From positions 1,340,451 to 1,404,450 of the forward strand of contig VXBA01002640.1 in the NCBI GenBank assembly GCA_013399895.1: DNA of 64,000 nt. Reading direction: 5' to 3'. Made by a program: the position numbers and the translations under genes. Below, piece by piece: positions 47,301 to 54,300 of the stretch (positions are counted from its first letter, which is position 1; every line of letters begins with the position of its first letter). The notes beneath the pieces were generated by a model. The model did not search any database. It saw only the letters and a list, made by a program, of their open reading frames with translations, and was not told where the DNA came from. This DNA is from Serilophus lunatus. Taxonomy: Eukaryota; Chordata; Aves; Passeriformes; Eurylaimidae.

Positions 47301-49064
47301 GCAGCAGTTAAAGGACCAGTATTTCCTCCAGAGGCATGAGTTGCTCCGGAAGCATGAGAAGGTGAAGGCCTAGCACCTTCCTACACTGGGTGGGTCAACA
47401 AAGTGTCTGGGTGTCCCTGGGTGTTTGCCTTCCAGGCTGTAAGTGGTTAATGGTGAGTAAGGAGTTACGGGATTTGGTCATTATTCGTGAAAAAGGACCA
47501 GAATAATGCCCATGTCAGTCTTCTTGTGCTGTGCGCATACAGTATGTGAAAGGCTTTTTCTGGAAATCTGTCACTGTCTAGTATTTGGCATGGTTGATTC
47601 CCAGAGCAGTGACTGAAGACTGACAAGTTCCTTCCAGCCTCCTTCTCTGCTTTCACAGCATGTTCAGTAGCTGCCCTAACCTCTTGTCCCTTTGGAGCTG
47701 TCAGTCACCAGCCACTTCCATGCTATTCCCAAATCTGCTCTCCAGCTCTCTCTGTTCTCCTCAGCACTTTCTTGTTGGCCTGAGATGTCCCTCCTCCTCT
47801 GATACCTGTCTCTCTGCAGGAAAGGGAACAAATGCAGCGATACAACCAGCGCATGTTAGAGCAGCTGAAAATTCGGCAGCAGCAGGAGAAAGCCCGGCTC
47901 CCCAAAATCCAGCGGAGTGAAGGGAAGACACGCATGGCCATGTACAAGAAGAGCCTTCACATCCACTCCAGCGGGAGCGCATCAGAGCAGCGGGAGAAGA
48001 TAAAACAGGTCAGATATCCAGGGTTGAGGTTCGGCTTGGGGGGGTGAAGTACTTTGCTGGCCTGTTGGCAGAAAGGAAGTTGGAAAAATGTAACTATTCT
48101 GACTTATAACCCACTTCGGGAAGTCAGAGGTGTTTGTTTTTATGGCATCAAGTGTTGTTTTCAGTGCTGCTTCCATTGTGACTCATGTTGGGAAGCATCC
48201 TCAGGGCATTTCTTTCTTTCCTGTATAATAGTGCAAGCTGGCCACTCCCTTAGCAGCTTCAGAGACCAGAGTAACTCTTCCAACATGGGCACCTGCTTTT
48301 CTCTCTTCTAGTTTGCTCTGCAGGAAGAGAGGAGGCAAAAAGCAGAGCGGCTGCAGCAGCAGCAGAAGCATGAGTCACAGATGAAGGACATGCAGGCCCA
48401 GTGCGAGAGCAACACGAATGAGCTCCAGCATCTGCAGGTACCCATCCCTCATGGCTCGGTCTCCTAGAGCTGCCTTTGCAGTTCTTAATCTCTTAAGAAT
48501 TGCCTAAGGAGTACTGTCTATGAATTGGACCTGATAACCCCTTGCTCTTGCCCTGAGAGGTTTTTGTAGCCATGTCTAAACGTGCCCTGAAGATCAGAGC
48601 TCTGATTGTCTCTGTCTGAGGCAAGTCCTTTTTGACCACTGGATTTACAGTCCTGGCTGCTTGATTGGTGTTTTGTTCTGTGATCTGTTTTTAGAATGAA
48701 AAGTGTCACCTCTTGATTGAGCACGAAACCCAGAAGCTGAAGTCCCTGGATGAGAACCACAACCAGCACATGAAGGAATGGCGAGACAAGCTGAGGCCAC
48801 GTAAGAAGGTAGTGCCTCTTTGGTGTGAGCAGGGTGTCCTCCTTGGCAGGTTGGAGAGGACAATATCCATAGCTCCAGAACAATCTCAAATACAGTTCTT
48901 ATGTGTGTTTTCTTTTGCTTAAGGCCCTGGAGGATGAACTGAACCAGAAGAAGCGTGAGCAGGAGATGTTCTTCAAGCTGAGTGAGGAGGCAGATGGACA
49001 GATGCCAGCATCCCCAACAAAACATGCCAAGTTTGTCCCTTTCAGCTCCTCAGAAAGCTTATAA
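8202..49064 (+). CDS. STK10: STK10 (LOK), complete 19-exon serine/threonine kinase gene (spliced)
   Basis: The exons join to 2901 bases, giving 966 residues plus stop; I recall the human protein as 968. The kinase domain spans about 36-294: glycine loop G-D-G-A-F-G 43-48, catalytic Lys65, alpha-C Glu81, HRDLKAGN 155-162 with Asp157, DFG 175-177, activation-loop Thr185/Ser191/Thr195, APE 200-202, Asp219 and Arg282. A variable acidic and Ser-rich linker (about 315-515) follows, then a long charged coiled coil (about 555-935) of the kind shared by STK10 and SLK. The N-terminus [10 protein letters not shown] and the short linker distinguish it from SLK. The family phosphorylates ezrin, radixin and moesin at the cell cortex and is prominent in lymphocytes. 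The start is the first strong-context ATG and matches the family start. All frames join without a shift. No disabling change is visible. Confidence 0.97.
12360..12580 (+). mobile_element. CR1 LINE 3' end, sense orientation
   Basis: Contains 'gaggccctggcacaggttgc', 'ccctggaagtgttcaagac', 'ggatggggcttggagcaacc' and 'tggaaggtgtccctgcc', then a tail 'ttctgtgattttatgattt' that matches the short terminal repeats of CR1. It is the only CR1 fragment in the window inserted in the same direction as the genes. Confidence 0.93.
15230..15640 (-). mobile_element. CR1 LINE 3' fragment, about 410 bp
   Basis: Starts with 'catagaatggcttgggttgg' and runs through the 'gttgctccaagccccatcc', 'gaagaatttctttctaacat', 'ctgtcagtttgaagacattc' and 'gggctgaacagccccaactt' blocks. 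It is a well-preserved antisense CR1 3' region inside STK10 intron 1. Confidence 0.94.
18151..18182. other. Assembly gap (32 N)
   Basis: A run of 32 undetermined bases in intron 1, preceded by a pyrimidine-rich TTCC stretch (18133-18150) and followed by CCCCC. A collapsed simple repeat is likely. It lies about 310 bases before exon 2 and does not touch coding sequence. Confidence 0.99.
18491..18655 (+). CDS. STK10: STK10 exon 2 (residues 53-107)
   Basis: Encodes beta-3 to beta-5 of the kinase N-lobe. It contains the catalytic Lys65 in the AAAK context and the alpha-C Glu81 that pairs with it. The acceptor is ttttgcag|GCT and the donor TGG|GTAAGA, both phase 0. The product reads continuously from exon 1 into A-K-N-K-E-T-G, as in the family. 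Confidence 0.97.
24356..24560 (-). repeat. Ancient MIR/L3-like repeat remnant
   Basis: On the plus strand it reads aataataatt, then a 'gtcatctgaacacc' block, 'tgctttataaa', 'gtgtcattatcc', 'ggtaaatgggacttgg' and finally 'cagtccagggttataacca' followed by gaggccaca. This order resembles the reverse complement of the old amniote MIR/CORE-SINE and L3-type repeats, whose tRNA-like end gives 'taaccactaggccac'. It is strongly diverged; the assignment is by eye. Confidence 0.45.
29655..29672. repeat. Poly-C run of 18
   Basis: Eighteen consecutive cytosines in STK10 intron 2. Such runs are length-unstable, and the sequencing length may be imprecise. Confidence 0.95.
33953..34001 (+). CDS. STK10: STK10 exon 3 (residues 108-123)
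   Basis: A 49-base micro-exon that encodes the kinase hinge and the start of alpha-D. Its product reads [16 protein letters not shown], with Ile110 as the expected gatekeeper. The acceptor is tgttcccccag|ATC and the donor CTGG|GTGAGT, phase 1. Skipping it would shift the frame within the kinase domain. Confidence 0.97.
34002..36463 (+). other. STK10 intron 3, 2.5 kb
   Basis: A GT-AG intron, phase 1, holding one antisense CR1-type fragment (about 35684-35820). Nothing else is recognised. Confidence 0.85.
35684..35820 (-). mobile_element. CR1 LINE fragment, older subfamily
   Basis: Begins 'aatcatagaattgcagagc' and continues 'gttggaggggactcactagg', 'ccagcttctggccctgcata', 'ccatgtgcctgagagtgctg' and 'ttcaaatgcttcttgaact'. 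These phrases match the CR1 branch whose 3' end differs from the other copies in this window. It is antisense to STK10. Confidence 0.8.
36464..36613 (+). CDS. STK10: STK10 exon 4 (residues 124-173)
   Basis: Encodes alpha-E and the catalytic loop HRDLKAGN (155-162), where Asp157 is the catalytic base, then the beta-7/beta-8 strand before DFG. Acceptor ccccacag|AG and donor CTCG|GTGAGC, phase 1 at both ends. The split codon with exon 3 gives Glu124 and the one with exon 5 gives Ala174. Confidence 0.97.
36614..37905 (+). other. STK10 intron 4, 1.3 kb
   Basis: A GT-AG intron, phase 1. No repeat family or RNA gene is recognised in it. Confidence 0.85.
37906..37978 (+). CDS. STK10: STK10 exon 5 (residues 174-197)
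   Basis: Encodes the DFG motif (175-177) and most of the activation segment, with Thr185, Ser191 and Thr195 conserved; these positions correspond to the family's activating phosphorylation region. Acceptor tttgcag|CT, donor TACTG|GTGAGT, phase 2. The split codon gives Trp198. Confidence 0.97.
37979..38667 (+). other. STK10 intron 5, 0.7 kb
   Basis: A GT-AG intron, phase 2, without recognised features. Confidence 0.85.
38668..38862 (+). CDS. STK10: STK10 exon 6 (residues 198-262)
   Basis: Encodes M-A-P-E (199-202), the alpha-F region with Asp219, Trp221 and Gly224, and the [12 protein letters not shown] stretch typical of the STK10/SLK pair. Acceptor tttgcag|G, donor AAATG|GTGAGG, phase 2. 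This is one of the most conserved exons against the human protein as I recall it. Confidence 0.97.
38863..39809 (+). other. STK10 intron 6, 0.95 kb
   Basis: A GT-AG intron, phase 2, with an AT-rich patch near 39225-39270. No repeat family recognised. Confidence 0.85.
39810..39891 (+). CDS. STK10: STK10 exon 7 (residues 263-290)
   Basis: Encodes the end of the kinase C-lobe with the conserved Arg282 that pairs with the APE glutamate. The acceptor tgttttaag|G uses AAG rather than CAG or TAG and has a modest pyrimidine tract. Donor GAG|GTAGGG, phase 0. Its 82 bases are not a multiple of three, so skipping would destroy the kinase frame. Confidence 0.96.
39892..40739 (+). other. STK10 intron 7, 0.85 kb
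   Basis: A GT-AG intron, phase 0. No recognised repeat or RNA gene. Confidence 0.85.
40740..40874 (+). CDS. STK10: STK10 exon 8 (residues 291-335)
   Basis: Encodes H-P-F-V at the end of the kinase domain, then a helical segment rich in Glu and Ala and an acidic run (about 318-332). In the STK10/SLK kinases this segment just follows the catalytic domain. Acceptor tttcag|CAT, donor TCG|GTGAGC, phase 0. Confidence 0.97.
40875..41669 (+). other. STK10 intron 8, 0.8 kb
   Basis: A GT-AG intron, phase 0, with a purine-rich A/G stretch at about 41115-41160. No gene or mobile element recognised. Confidence 0.85.
41670..42212 (+). CDS. STK10: STK10 exon 9 (residues 336-516), variable linker
   Basis: The longest coding exon (543 bases, 181 codons). 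It encodes a low-complexity, Ser/Thr/Asn/Glu-rich and presumably disordered linker between kinase and coiled coil. Its first half cannot be aligned by eye to the human protein as I recall it. Its end ([11 protein letters not shown] and S-T-D-L-S-L-N) matches the human counterpart well. Acceptor tttccag|CCC, donor AAG|GTGAGA, phase 0. Exon length is a multiple of three. Confidence 0.95.
42213..43440 (+). other. STK10 intron 9, 1.2 kb
   Basis: A GT-AG intron, phase 0. It contains a perfect 14-base tandem duplication at 42352-42379. Nothing else is recognised. Confidence 0.85.
42352..42379. repeat. 14-bp tandem duplication
   Basis: The unit atggcatgtcctca occurs twice in direct succession. It is a small duplication without evident function. 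Confidence 0.9.
43441..43571 (+). CDS. STK10: STK10 exon 10 (residues 517-559)
   Basis: Encodes the strongly conserved basic block [17 protein letters not shown] and the lead into the coiled coil. The acceptor is aactcag|GAT. The donor is CTCAG|GCAAGT, a GC donor. Joining at any GT nearby breaks the frame, whereas AG plus the G of exon 11 restores Arg-Arg-Gln-Glu-Leu as in human. Confidence 0.95.
43572..45257 (+). other. STK10 intron 10, 1.7 kb, GC-AG type
   Basis: The intron starts with GCAAGT and ends with tctgcag, phase 2. GC-AG introns are a known minor class of the major spliceosome, and the donor here otherwise matches the consensus AG|GCAAGT fully. It contains one antisense CR1 with an internal deletion (44361-44504). 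Confidence 0.9.
44361..44504 (-). mobile_element. CR1 LINE 3' fragment with internal deletion
   Basis: The terminal block near 44362-44400 and 'ccatgggcagggacacctt' are followed directly by 'actagaccacttccagg', so the usual 'aggttgctccaagcc...ccttgaac' part (about 35-40 bases) is missing. It ends with 'cttctctgggcaacttgtg'. Antisense to STK10. Confidence 0.9.
45258..45381 (+). CDS. STK10: STK10 exon 11 (residues 560-601)
   Basis: Start of the heptad-rich coiled coil, reading [16 protein letters not shown]. Acceptor tctgcag|G, donor ATG|GTATGT. It enters in phase 2 and leaves in phase 0. Confidence 0.96.
45382..46021 (+). other. STK10 intron 11, 0.64 kb
   Basis: A GT-AG intron, phase 0, with an A-run at about 45747-45760. 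No element recognised. Confidence 0.85.
46022..46201 (+). CDS. STK10: STK10 exon 12 (residues 602-661)
   Basis: Sixty codons of coiled coil rich in Glu, Lys, Gln and Arg, including the conserved [14 protein letters not shown]. Acceptor ctgtacag|ACA, donor GAG|GTAAAA, phase 0 at both ends, so it is an in-frame cassette by length. Confidence 0.97.
46202..46436 (+). other. STK10 introns 12 and 13 (short)
   Basis: Intron 12 spans 46202-46436 (235 bases) and intron 13 spans 46530-46695 (166 bases); both are GT-AG and phase 0. The intron 12 acceptor is ctccaaag, an AAG type. No other feature is seen in either. Confidence 0.85.
46437..46529 (+). CDS. STK10: STK10 exon 13 (residues 662-692)
   Basis: Thirty-one codons of coiled coil with the family-conserved [18 protein letters not shown]. 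Acceptor ccaaag|GTC is weak (AAG), donor ATG|GTAAGT strong. Skipping would remove 31 residues in frame. Confidence 0.96.
46696..46825 (+). CDS. STK10: STK10 exon 14 (residues 693-735)
   Basis: Coiled coil with A-K-Q-K-E-D-L-E and [11 protein letters not shown]. Acceptor cttctag|GAA, donor AGAG|GTGGGT, phase 1. The split codon with exon 15 gives Asp736. Confidence 0.96.
46826..47236 (+). other. STK10 intron 14, 0.41 kb
   Basis: A GT-AG intron, phase 1, largely occupied by a diverged repeat (46975-47090) described separately. Confidence 0.8.
46975..47090 (-). repeat. Ancient MIR/L3-like repeat remnant
   Basis: On the plus strand 'aataataatacttagcactt' is followed by 'cttcaaagtgctttacaaat' and 'gtcaattaggcttcataat'. 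These match the central part of the old amniote MIR/L3-type repeats in reverse orientation ('caaagcgctttacaaacatt', 'aattaagcctcacaac'). The copy is degraded after that. It lies about 150 bases before exon 15. Confidence 0.5.
47237..47361 (+). CDS. STK10: STK10 exon 15 (residues 736-777)
   Basis: Coiled coil ending with [21 protein letters not shown], nearly unchanged from human as I recall it. Acceptor tccacag|AC, donor AAG|GTGAAG. If the intron were retained, translation would stop after three extra codons. Confidence 0.97.
47362..47819 (+). other. STK10 intron 15, 0.46 kb
   Basis: A GT-AG intron, phase 0. No recognised element. An in-frame stop lies at 47371-47373. Confidence 0.85.
47820..48008 (+). 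CDS. STK10: STK10 exon 16 (residues 778-840)
   Basis: Sixty-three codons covering the very conserved Q-R-Y-N-Q-R-M and [19 protein letters not shown] region of the C-terminal domain. Acceptor tctgcag|GAA, donor CAG|GTCAGA, phase 0. The donor has a less usual C at +3. Confidence 0.97.
48009..48311 (+). other. STK10 intron 16 (303 bases)
   Basis: A GT-AG intron, phase 0, with a pyrimidine-rich 3' end (ctctcttctag). Nothing else is recognised. The following introns 17 (48438-48694) and 18 (48809-48923, only 115 bases) are likewise plain. Confidence 0.85.
48312..48437 (+). CDS. STK10: STK10 exon 17 (residues 841-882)
   Basis: Coiled coil with a Gln run (Q-Q-Q-Q near residue 857) and [10 protein letters not shown]. 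Acceptor cttctag|TTT, donor CAG|GTACCC, phase 0. The 126-base length keeps frame. Confidence 0.96.
48695..48808 (+). CDS. STK10: STK10 exon 18 (residues 883-920)
   Basis: Encodes [16 protein letters not shown] and [10 protein letters not shown], the end of the coiled coil. Acceptor gtttttag|AAT, donor AAG|GTAGTG, phase 0. Confidence 0.97.
48924..49064 (+). CDS. STK10: STK10 exon 19, C-terminus (residues 921-966) and stop
   Basis: Starts [20 protein letters not shown], as in human, then a short variable tail ending S-S-S-E-S-L. TAA is at 49062-49064. The acceptor gcttaag|GCC is an AAG type. The human tail ends differently as I recall it, which fits a fast-evolving tip. Confidence 0.96.
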   Translation, partial: ALEDELNQKKREQEMFFKLSEEADGQMPASPTKHAKFVPFSSSESL

Positions 49065-50388
49065 CATCTCACAGCTGGCAGGCCACCAGCTGGTATGGGC
49101 TGTGTCTCCTGGGCTGCAGGTGGGCAACTTGGACTTGGATGATCCTCTTGGCAGCCTCTTAGAACATCACCCTCCTGTCCCCTTGCTGTGTCTGAGATAA
49201 ACATGGCCTCCACACTGTGGGATGCTGACTGGAATTTGTGGTGGCTTTCCCAGGAGTTAGCCTGCTCAGCATGGCTCCAGGCTGGGAAGTGGGGCAGGAC
49301 CCTTTCTGGATCGTACTTGCGTGTGAGCCTGGTGCTCACTCTGCCGGTCAGCTCAGACTGAAGCAATGAACCAGTCTGAACAGGAGAAACAGGCCATGGC
49401 TCCTGCCCTCTGTGGAGGGAGTATCACCCTCTCCACTGTGGCTGCTCCCTCCTTCCAGTCCTCTGTAAGGACTTGCTTGGGGCAGAGCAGCTTTGGCATT
49501 GTCTTAAGATAACCTTGGCCTTGAGGGCCCGCAACACTTGCTTTAGACTGATTTCTATCCACTGTGGTCCTTATTTGCTCAAGGGAGAGACAGTGATTTG
49601 GGTTATTTTGCCTTTGAATAAGTAAGGTTGGGTTTTTTCTTCCTCTTTCTCCCCATATAGACTATGCAGAAAGGGGACTGGCTGGATGTCCTCCCAAAGA
49701 TTCTTCTGCTTCTTTCTTGGCTGTGATCACTGGCACTGCAGACCCTCTGGCACTCAGCTAACACTATCTTATCAGATATCTTATAGATTAAGGTGTAATT
49801 AAGCTGTTCAGCTGACTGCAGACTTTTGTCCTTTAAAGAAGTGTATGTGTATGTGCAGAGGAGGAGGTTTGTAACGGTGCTTAGTCCTGTTGAGAGATGG
49901 TGAAGTGTCTGTCATGATCATGTGCCATGTGGGTCAGCCAGTCTGGCCACTCTGCGTCAGGGTTATGAGCTGTAGAGCATCCTTTGGAAGGCATAAAGGA
50001 ATGAAACAATGGAAGAGGAGATGCAAAGGCAGCATCACTTTGTCCACTGATGTCTCATCTCCTTATGATGTGTCACAGTTTCTTGGATGGTTCTCCTGGC
50101 TTTCAGCTTGAACTCAGGCTGCAGAGCGGCAGAGCAGCGGCAGGTCCGGCCACTGTCCCATGTTGATGTGTCTCCTCCACTTGCACCAGTCAGGGCTTGG
50201 CTGAGCTGCTGGGTGGGACCCACAGCACAGACCTGTGTAGGGGGTCAGAGACCTCATTGGCAGCACCTTCTTCTTTACACAACCCAAAGGTGTAAGGTAG
50301 CACTCTTTTCTCTGTTCATCTCTGGACAGTACTGTTTGTTTTAAGCCCGCTTCCCTAGCAAGAAAAAATGTTTCTGCTTAAAAAACGT

Positions 50389-50394
50389 AATAAA
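50389..50394 (+). terminator. Proximal poly(A) signal candidate, STK10
   Basis: A canonical AATAAA 1.3 kb after the stop, within an A-rich context and followed by a T-rich stretch (gttgttatttt). A shorter mRNA form is possible. Confidence 0.5.
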
Positions 50395-51290
50395 AAAGTT
50401 GTTATTTTAAAATCTGAAATGTTGATTTAGAAACATTCTGGCATTTCAGGGAAAGGTGATATGTGATGTGCTACATTTGTAGGTACCAAGCTGAAGGAGT
50501 CAGCCCCCAGGTCTTTAACTCTGTATCCGAGGTGTGCATTTCCTAACTATTTAGAGCTCCTAATACATATTTATAAGCTTCCTGAAAACTAGTAAGGCTA
50601 CATCTGTTTGGGCCATTCCAGGTTACTTCTGAATCCACACTGCTAATGTCTCTGTTAATATAACATATGAAGGCTGCCTGCCCCATCTCCAAGAGCATGG
50701 ACTGTGCCTTTCAGATGTGATAGTGCCACTTTGGGAGCTGATCTAAGATTAATGAATGAGGGGTGTTCTTGAACCAAGACAATGGGCTGGTTTGAGCCTT
50801 TTAATCTCATTACACTGGTAACCACATACATCCTCCAGCTGAAGGGCATTGCTGCCTCTGACTGCCTTCTCCATCAGCCCAGGGAGCATCAACTCTCCTT
50901 GGACGTTGTGCAGCCATGAGGAAAGACTATTTCTGGGGGCTCTTAAAGAGCTGATGCAATGCTCTCTATGGTAAATCACTTGTCCCTTTCTCCAATCCAG
51001 CTTATTTGCAGTCTGGAGCAAGCAACACAGTTTTGCTAAGAGGATAGGAATGGTTCTATCTGCTGCCTCTTCCCTATTCTCTGTTCCCTCTCTGAGTGTG
51101 CCAGTGTTCTATTATCATATCCTAGAAGGGGGCAGGGGAGCACATCATCATATTGTCATGTTTACAGGGTGGTTATATTTTCCCTCTTATCAAAAGACAA
51201 TATTTTTGTTTCCTGATCAGAAGGAATCACAATTAAACTCAGCTTGCTCTTGAGGGGGAATAGGATACCATATTTTTAAATGTGGCTTTG

Positions 51291-51296
51291 AATAAA
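51291..51296 (+). terminator. Distal poly(A) signal candidate 1, STK10
   Basis: A canonical AATAAA 73 bases before a second hexamer; a T-rich segment (gttattttaatattttg) follows. Confidence 0.45.
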
Positions 51297-51363
51297 AAGG
51301 GTTATTTTAATATTTTGTGAAGTGACTCCAGTGGGGCCACCACTATGATGTAAAGACCCCTCT

Positions 51364-51369
51364 AATAAA
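51364..51369 (+). terminator. Distal poly(A) signal candidate 2, STK10
   Basis: A canonical AATAAA, followed after about 20 bases by GT-rich DNA (gatatgtgtctcgttttgtg), the usual downstream element. It is the best candidate for the main end of STK10 mRNA. Confidence 0.55.
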
Positions 51370-51390
51370 GTAACAGACTGAGAAACTTGG

Positions 51391-54300
51391 ATATGTGTCT
51401 CGTTTTGTGCACTGATTTTGGTCACTGGCTGTGGCCTCCAACCAGCTTTGCTTCTGGGTTTTGCTGACTTCCAGAAACCTCCAGAACCACTTCTGGCATT
51501 TGAACCTTGCAGGGCTGAACTTCCAATTCTTTAAAATTGATCTAGAGACTCTCCTGCAGTTCAAGGTCAGGAATATGTTTGCTATGAACCCTAAACTGGT
51601 AGAGCTGAAGTGAAGCAGCAGTTCCCTCGATGACTTCTCTGAGTCTTAAGATGGTGCTGGGCTGACCCTGCTTGGTGAAGAGCGGGTATTGCATCCTGTC
51701 GTCTGAGTGTAAACCACTTAGGCATGCGTTTTTCTTCCTATTGAGTTAGCTTGCCTGGCTTTGACAAGAGATTTCAGACGAACGCTTCAGCTGCCTTGCT
51801 TTGGTGGGACAGGGAGCTGTCCTCAGCTGGGGAGCACTTGGGGTGTGTTACAGGACCGGGATGCAAACCATGTCTTCCCCTGTCACCACAGGGGCAGACC
51901 TTTGCCTCCTCCCTTGGGTTGCTCAGAAAAGCTCCCACCACCTGTGTAACCAACTACAAGGCCTGCGTGGCCTTCGTTCTCTGCTCAGAGATTTTTACCT
52001 GCCGGTTTAATTATGATTTCTTTCAAGGACACACAGCGTGCAAGGGCAGCTTTGACAGGAGTCCATGGAGCTGTTGTGGGTTTCCCCTTGTTTTTGGAAG
52101 GTTGTGCCAGAGTCTGCTGACTTTTACCTTGGATTTCATGCAGGAAATGACCTTGCTACCAGTGTCCACCCCCACAGATAAAACTGCAAGACATGAGCTC
52201 AGGTGGGATGCTGAAAAGGAGACTGAGTTGGTACTGGAAGTTGTTGCTGGTGGGGTTTTAAAGAAGCAGCACTGTGGTGAGAGAAGGACAAGCAAAGCCT
52301 GAGGGTGCCTGTCTCCTTGCTTCGCGAGGTAGTAAGAAATGGAGTAGCTGAAGACACATAATTAGTCATCTTTGTTTATGTATACCAGGACTGCACTGTC
52401 TCCTGGGACATACTAGCCTCACTCAATGTATCCCAGTGAAGCAGAGGACCTCATGAGAATATTTAGCTTCATCTGCATGTCCTTGGCAGTGCCTGAGGGG
52501 AGCTTCAACCATGAGGATTCAACATGTAAGTACTGTCTATTCCAGAAAAAACCATTAGCTACCATTCTGTCCTGGTGTAATGCTGAAAACTGAGCAAAAG
52601 TAAAAATATTTCCTAATTTTTAAAAATAGAGATGACAGCTCTGAAAAGTTACTGGTGGTTCAGCAGGTGCAGCATTCCCTGTGGTTTATGTCCTGTCACA
52701 TCTGGGCTCCAACCTCCCCTGAGCTGCCCCAGGGCTTTTGCAGAGTTTGTGCTGTGATTCGGATGATGAAACTCTCTGGGGGAAGAAAAATCAGGGCAGG
52801 CAGGGAGAGTCATGGAGCTGAGCCTGTACATAACTCCCTTCTGTGACTGCATCTGGGCTCCCTCCATCACTGCAGGAGGGCAGCTGGAGGTGAGCAGTGC
52901 CATAGGCACATTGTCCTAAAGTCATCTGCACCCTCTTAAGCCGAATGCTGTTGCACGTTCTCCTGCAGCACTGGCCACTGGTTTAATTCTCCAAATGCCA
53001 AACCACTCAGTGCTCAAGCAAGCCAAGCCTCTCTGGAGGCTGGTGGCTCTGCCTTGCTTATGGGGTTTGTTGCTTCTCTCCTGGGTGGGATGGGGCTGGG
53101 TGCCAAGAACACGTTGTCCTGGCACCCTACTTAGGACTCCCCTGGACCCGATTTCCAGGCTTGCAGGGGATGGCGGGGAGGTGTTTGCTACTCTTTCTCT
53201 TGCTCGCTAGATGGCACGACACTGAAGTGCTGGAGCTGAGCTGTCCCACTGCACCAAAAGGATCACTTGCTCTTTTCCCTGGATCTGTCACTCTCTATTG
53301 GCACCACTTTCATCCATTCTCTTCTTCTCACTGAGGCTTCAGTACTTTGTCTCCTGCTCCAGCACTGTCCTCAGGAGTTATCCAAGTTTCCCCTGCCCAC
53401 TGTGTGTCAGGACAGCCTTCTCCATCTGAGGGCTGAGCATCCCCTTCATGGGGTTTGTTTCTCTCTGCTGCCATACCCCTGTGCAGGATGGGTGCAACCT
53501 GCTGCCAGGCTGGCTGTGATGGGTGGCATTCACACCACACACCTAAAACCTGCAATTTGGGGGTCATAGCAGTGGAAAATCATTCCTGGTGGCAGCTGAG
53601 AATCAGTGAGATCCAGCCCTGGTGGTATTGTGGGAAGCCACTGCTCTGCTGGGCTTCAGCTGCAGAAGTTTGCCCTCTGTTGGGGTAGGAGCACAATGTT
53701 TGGCTAATCTTTGCGAGGGAGCTCAGGGAGGATGGATGCCTTTGTTCTCTACACAGGGAGGACCAGGAACATTCAGCCACCTGGCACACACTCCTAATTC
53801 TTAAATTGAAAAGTGAGCAGCAATAGTGGGCTCTCCATGCCAGGATGACTGCAAATAATGCTGCTTCTGCAGTTCAGGGCTGACACTGTCACTGCTTCCT
53901 CATTCCATTTCATCTCTGACACCCGGAAAACATCAGGGACTGTGTCCAAACAGCTGGAGTCTGCTTAGAGTCATGCAGAAATCCATTTGCACATCCAAGC
54001 TGATGGCTGGCTTTTCGGAAGTCATTTGCCCCTCCTGCTTTAAATTGCTTAGCTGATCCTGCTGGTCCCTAGAGAGAAGGGAGACTGCACATTCTTGACT
54101 CTTGAGTAGGTGGTGAGTTTTCCTGCATAGTTATTTTATTTGGCTTAACAACACTTCCGCCTCTGGTTAGGGCAGCAGGAGGTGATTTGTTTATCCTAAA
54201 ATTCCCCTCAGTTGCACCTGTACCACCCAACCTTATTGTGGGATGTGCTGCTGCCAGACCTCTGCTGCTCCTACAGCCGTATCACCAGAGGCATGGGCAG

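Larger units (their letters stand above)
49065..51390 (+). other. STK10: STK10 3' untranslated region (inferred)
   Basis: Non-coding sequence after the stop, with AATAAA at 50389, 51291 and 51364. The most distal hexamer is followed within 30 bases by GT-rich DNA, so the full-length 3' UTR is probably about 2.3 kb, with a shorter form of about 1.35 kb possible. No repeat element is recognised within it. Confidence 0.6.

Noticed and set aside
47362..47373. Intron 15 retention giving a truncated STK10 ending three codons after exon 15
   Set aside because: A read-through stop exists, but no poly(A) signal was seen in the intron and the donor is acceptable, so there is no support for an isoform.
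8202..49064. SLK instead of STK10
   Set aside because: SLK has a different N-terminus and a much longer linker (about 1235 residues as I recall). The start [10 protein letters not shown], the 966-residue length and the C-terminus fit STK10.
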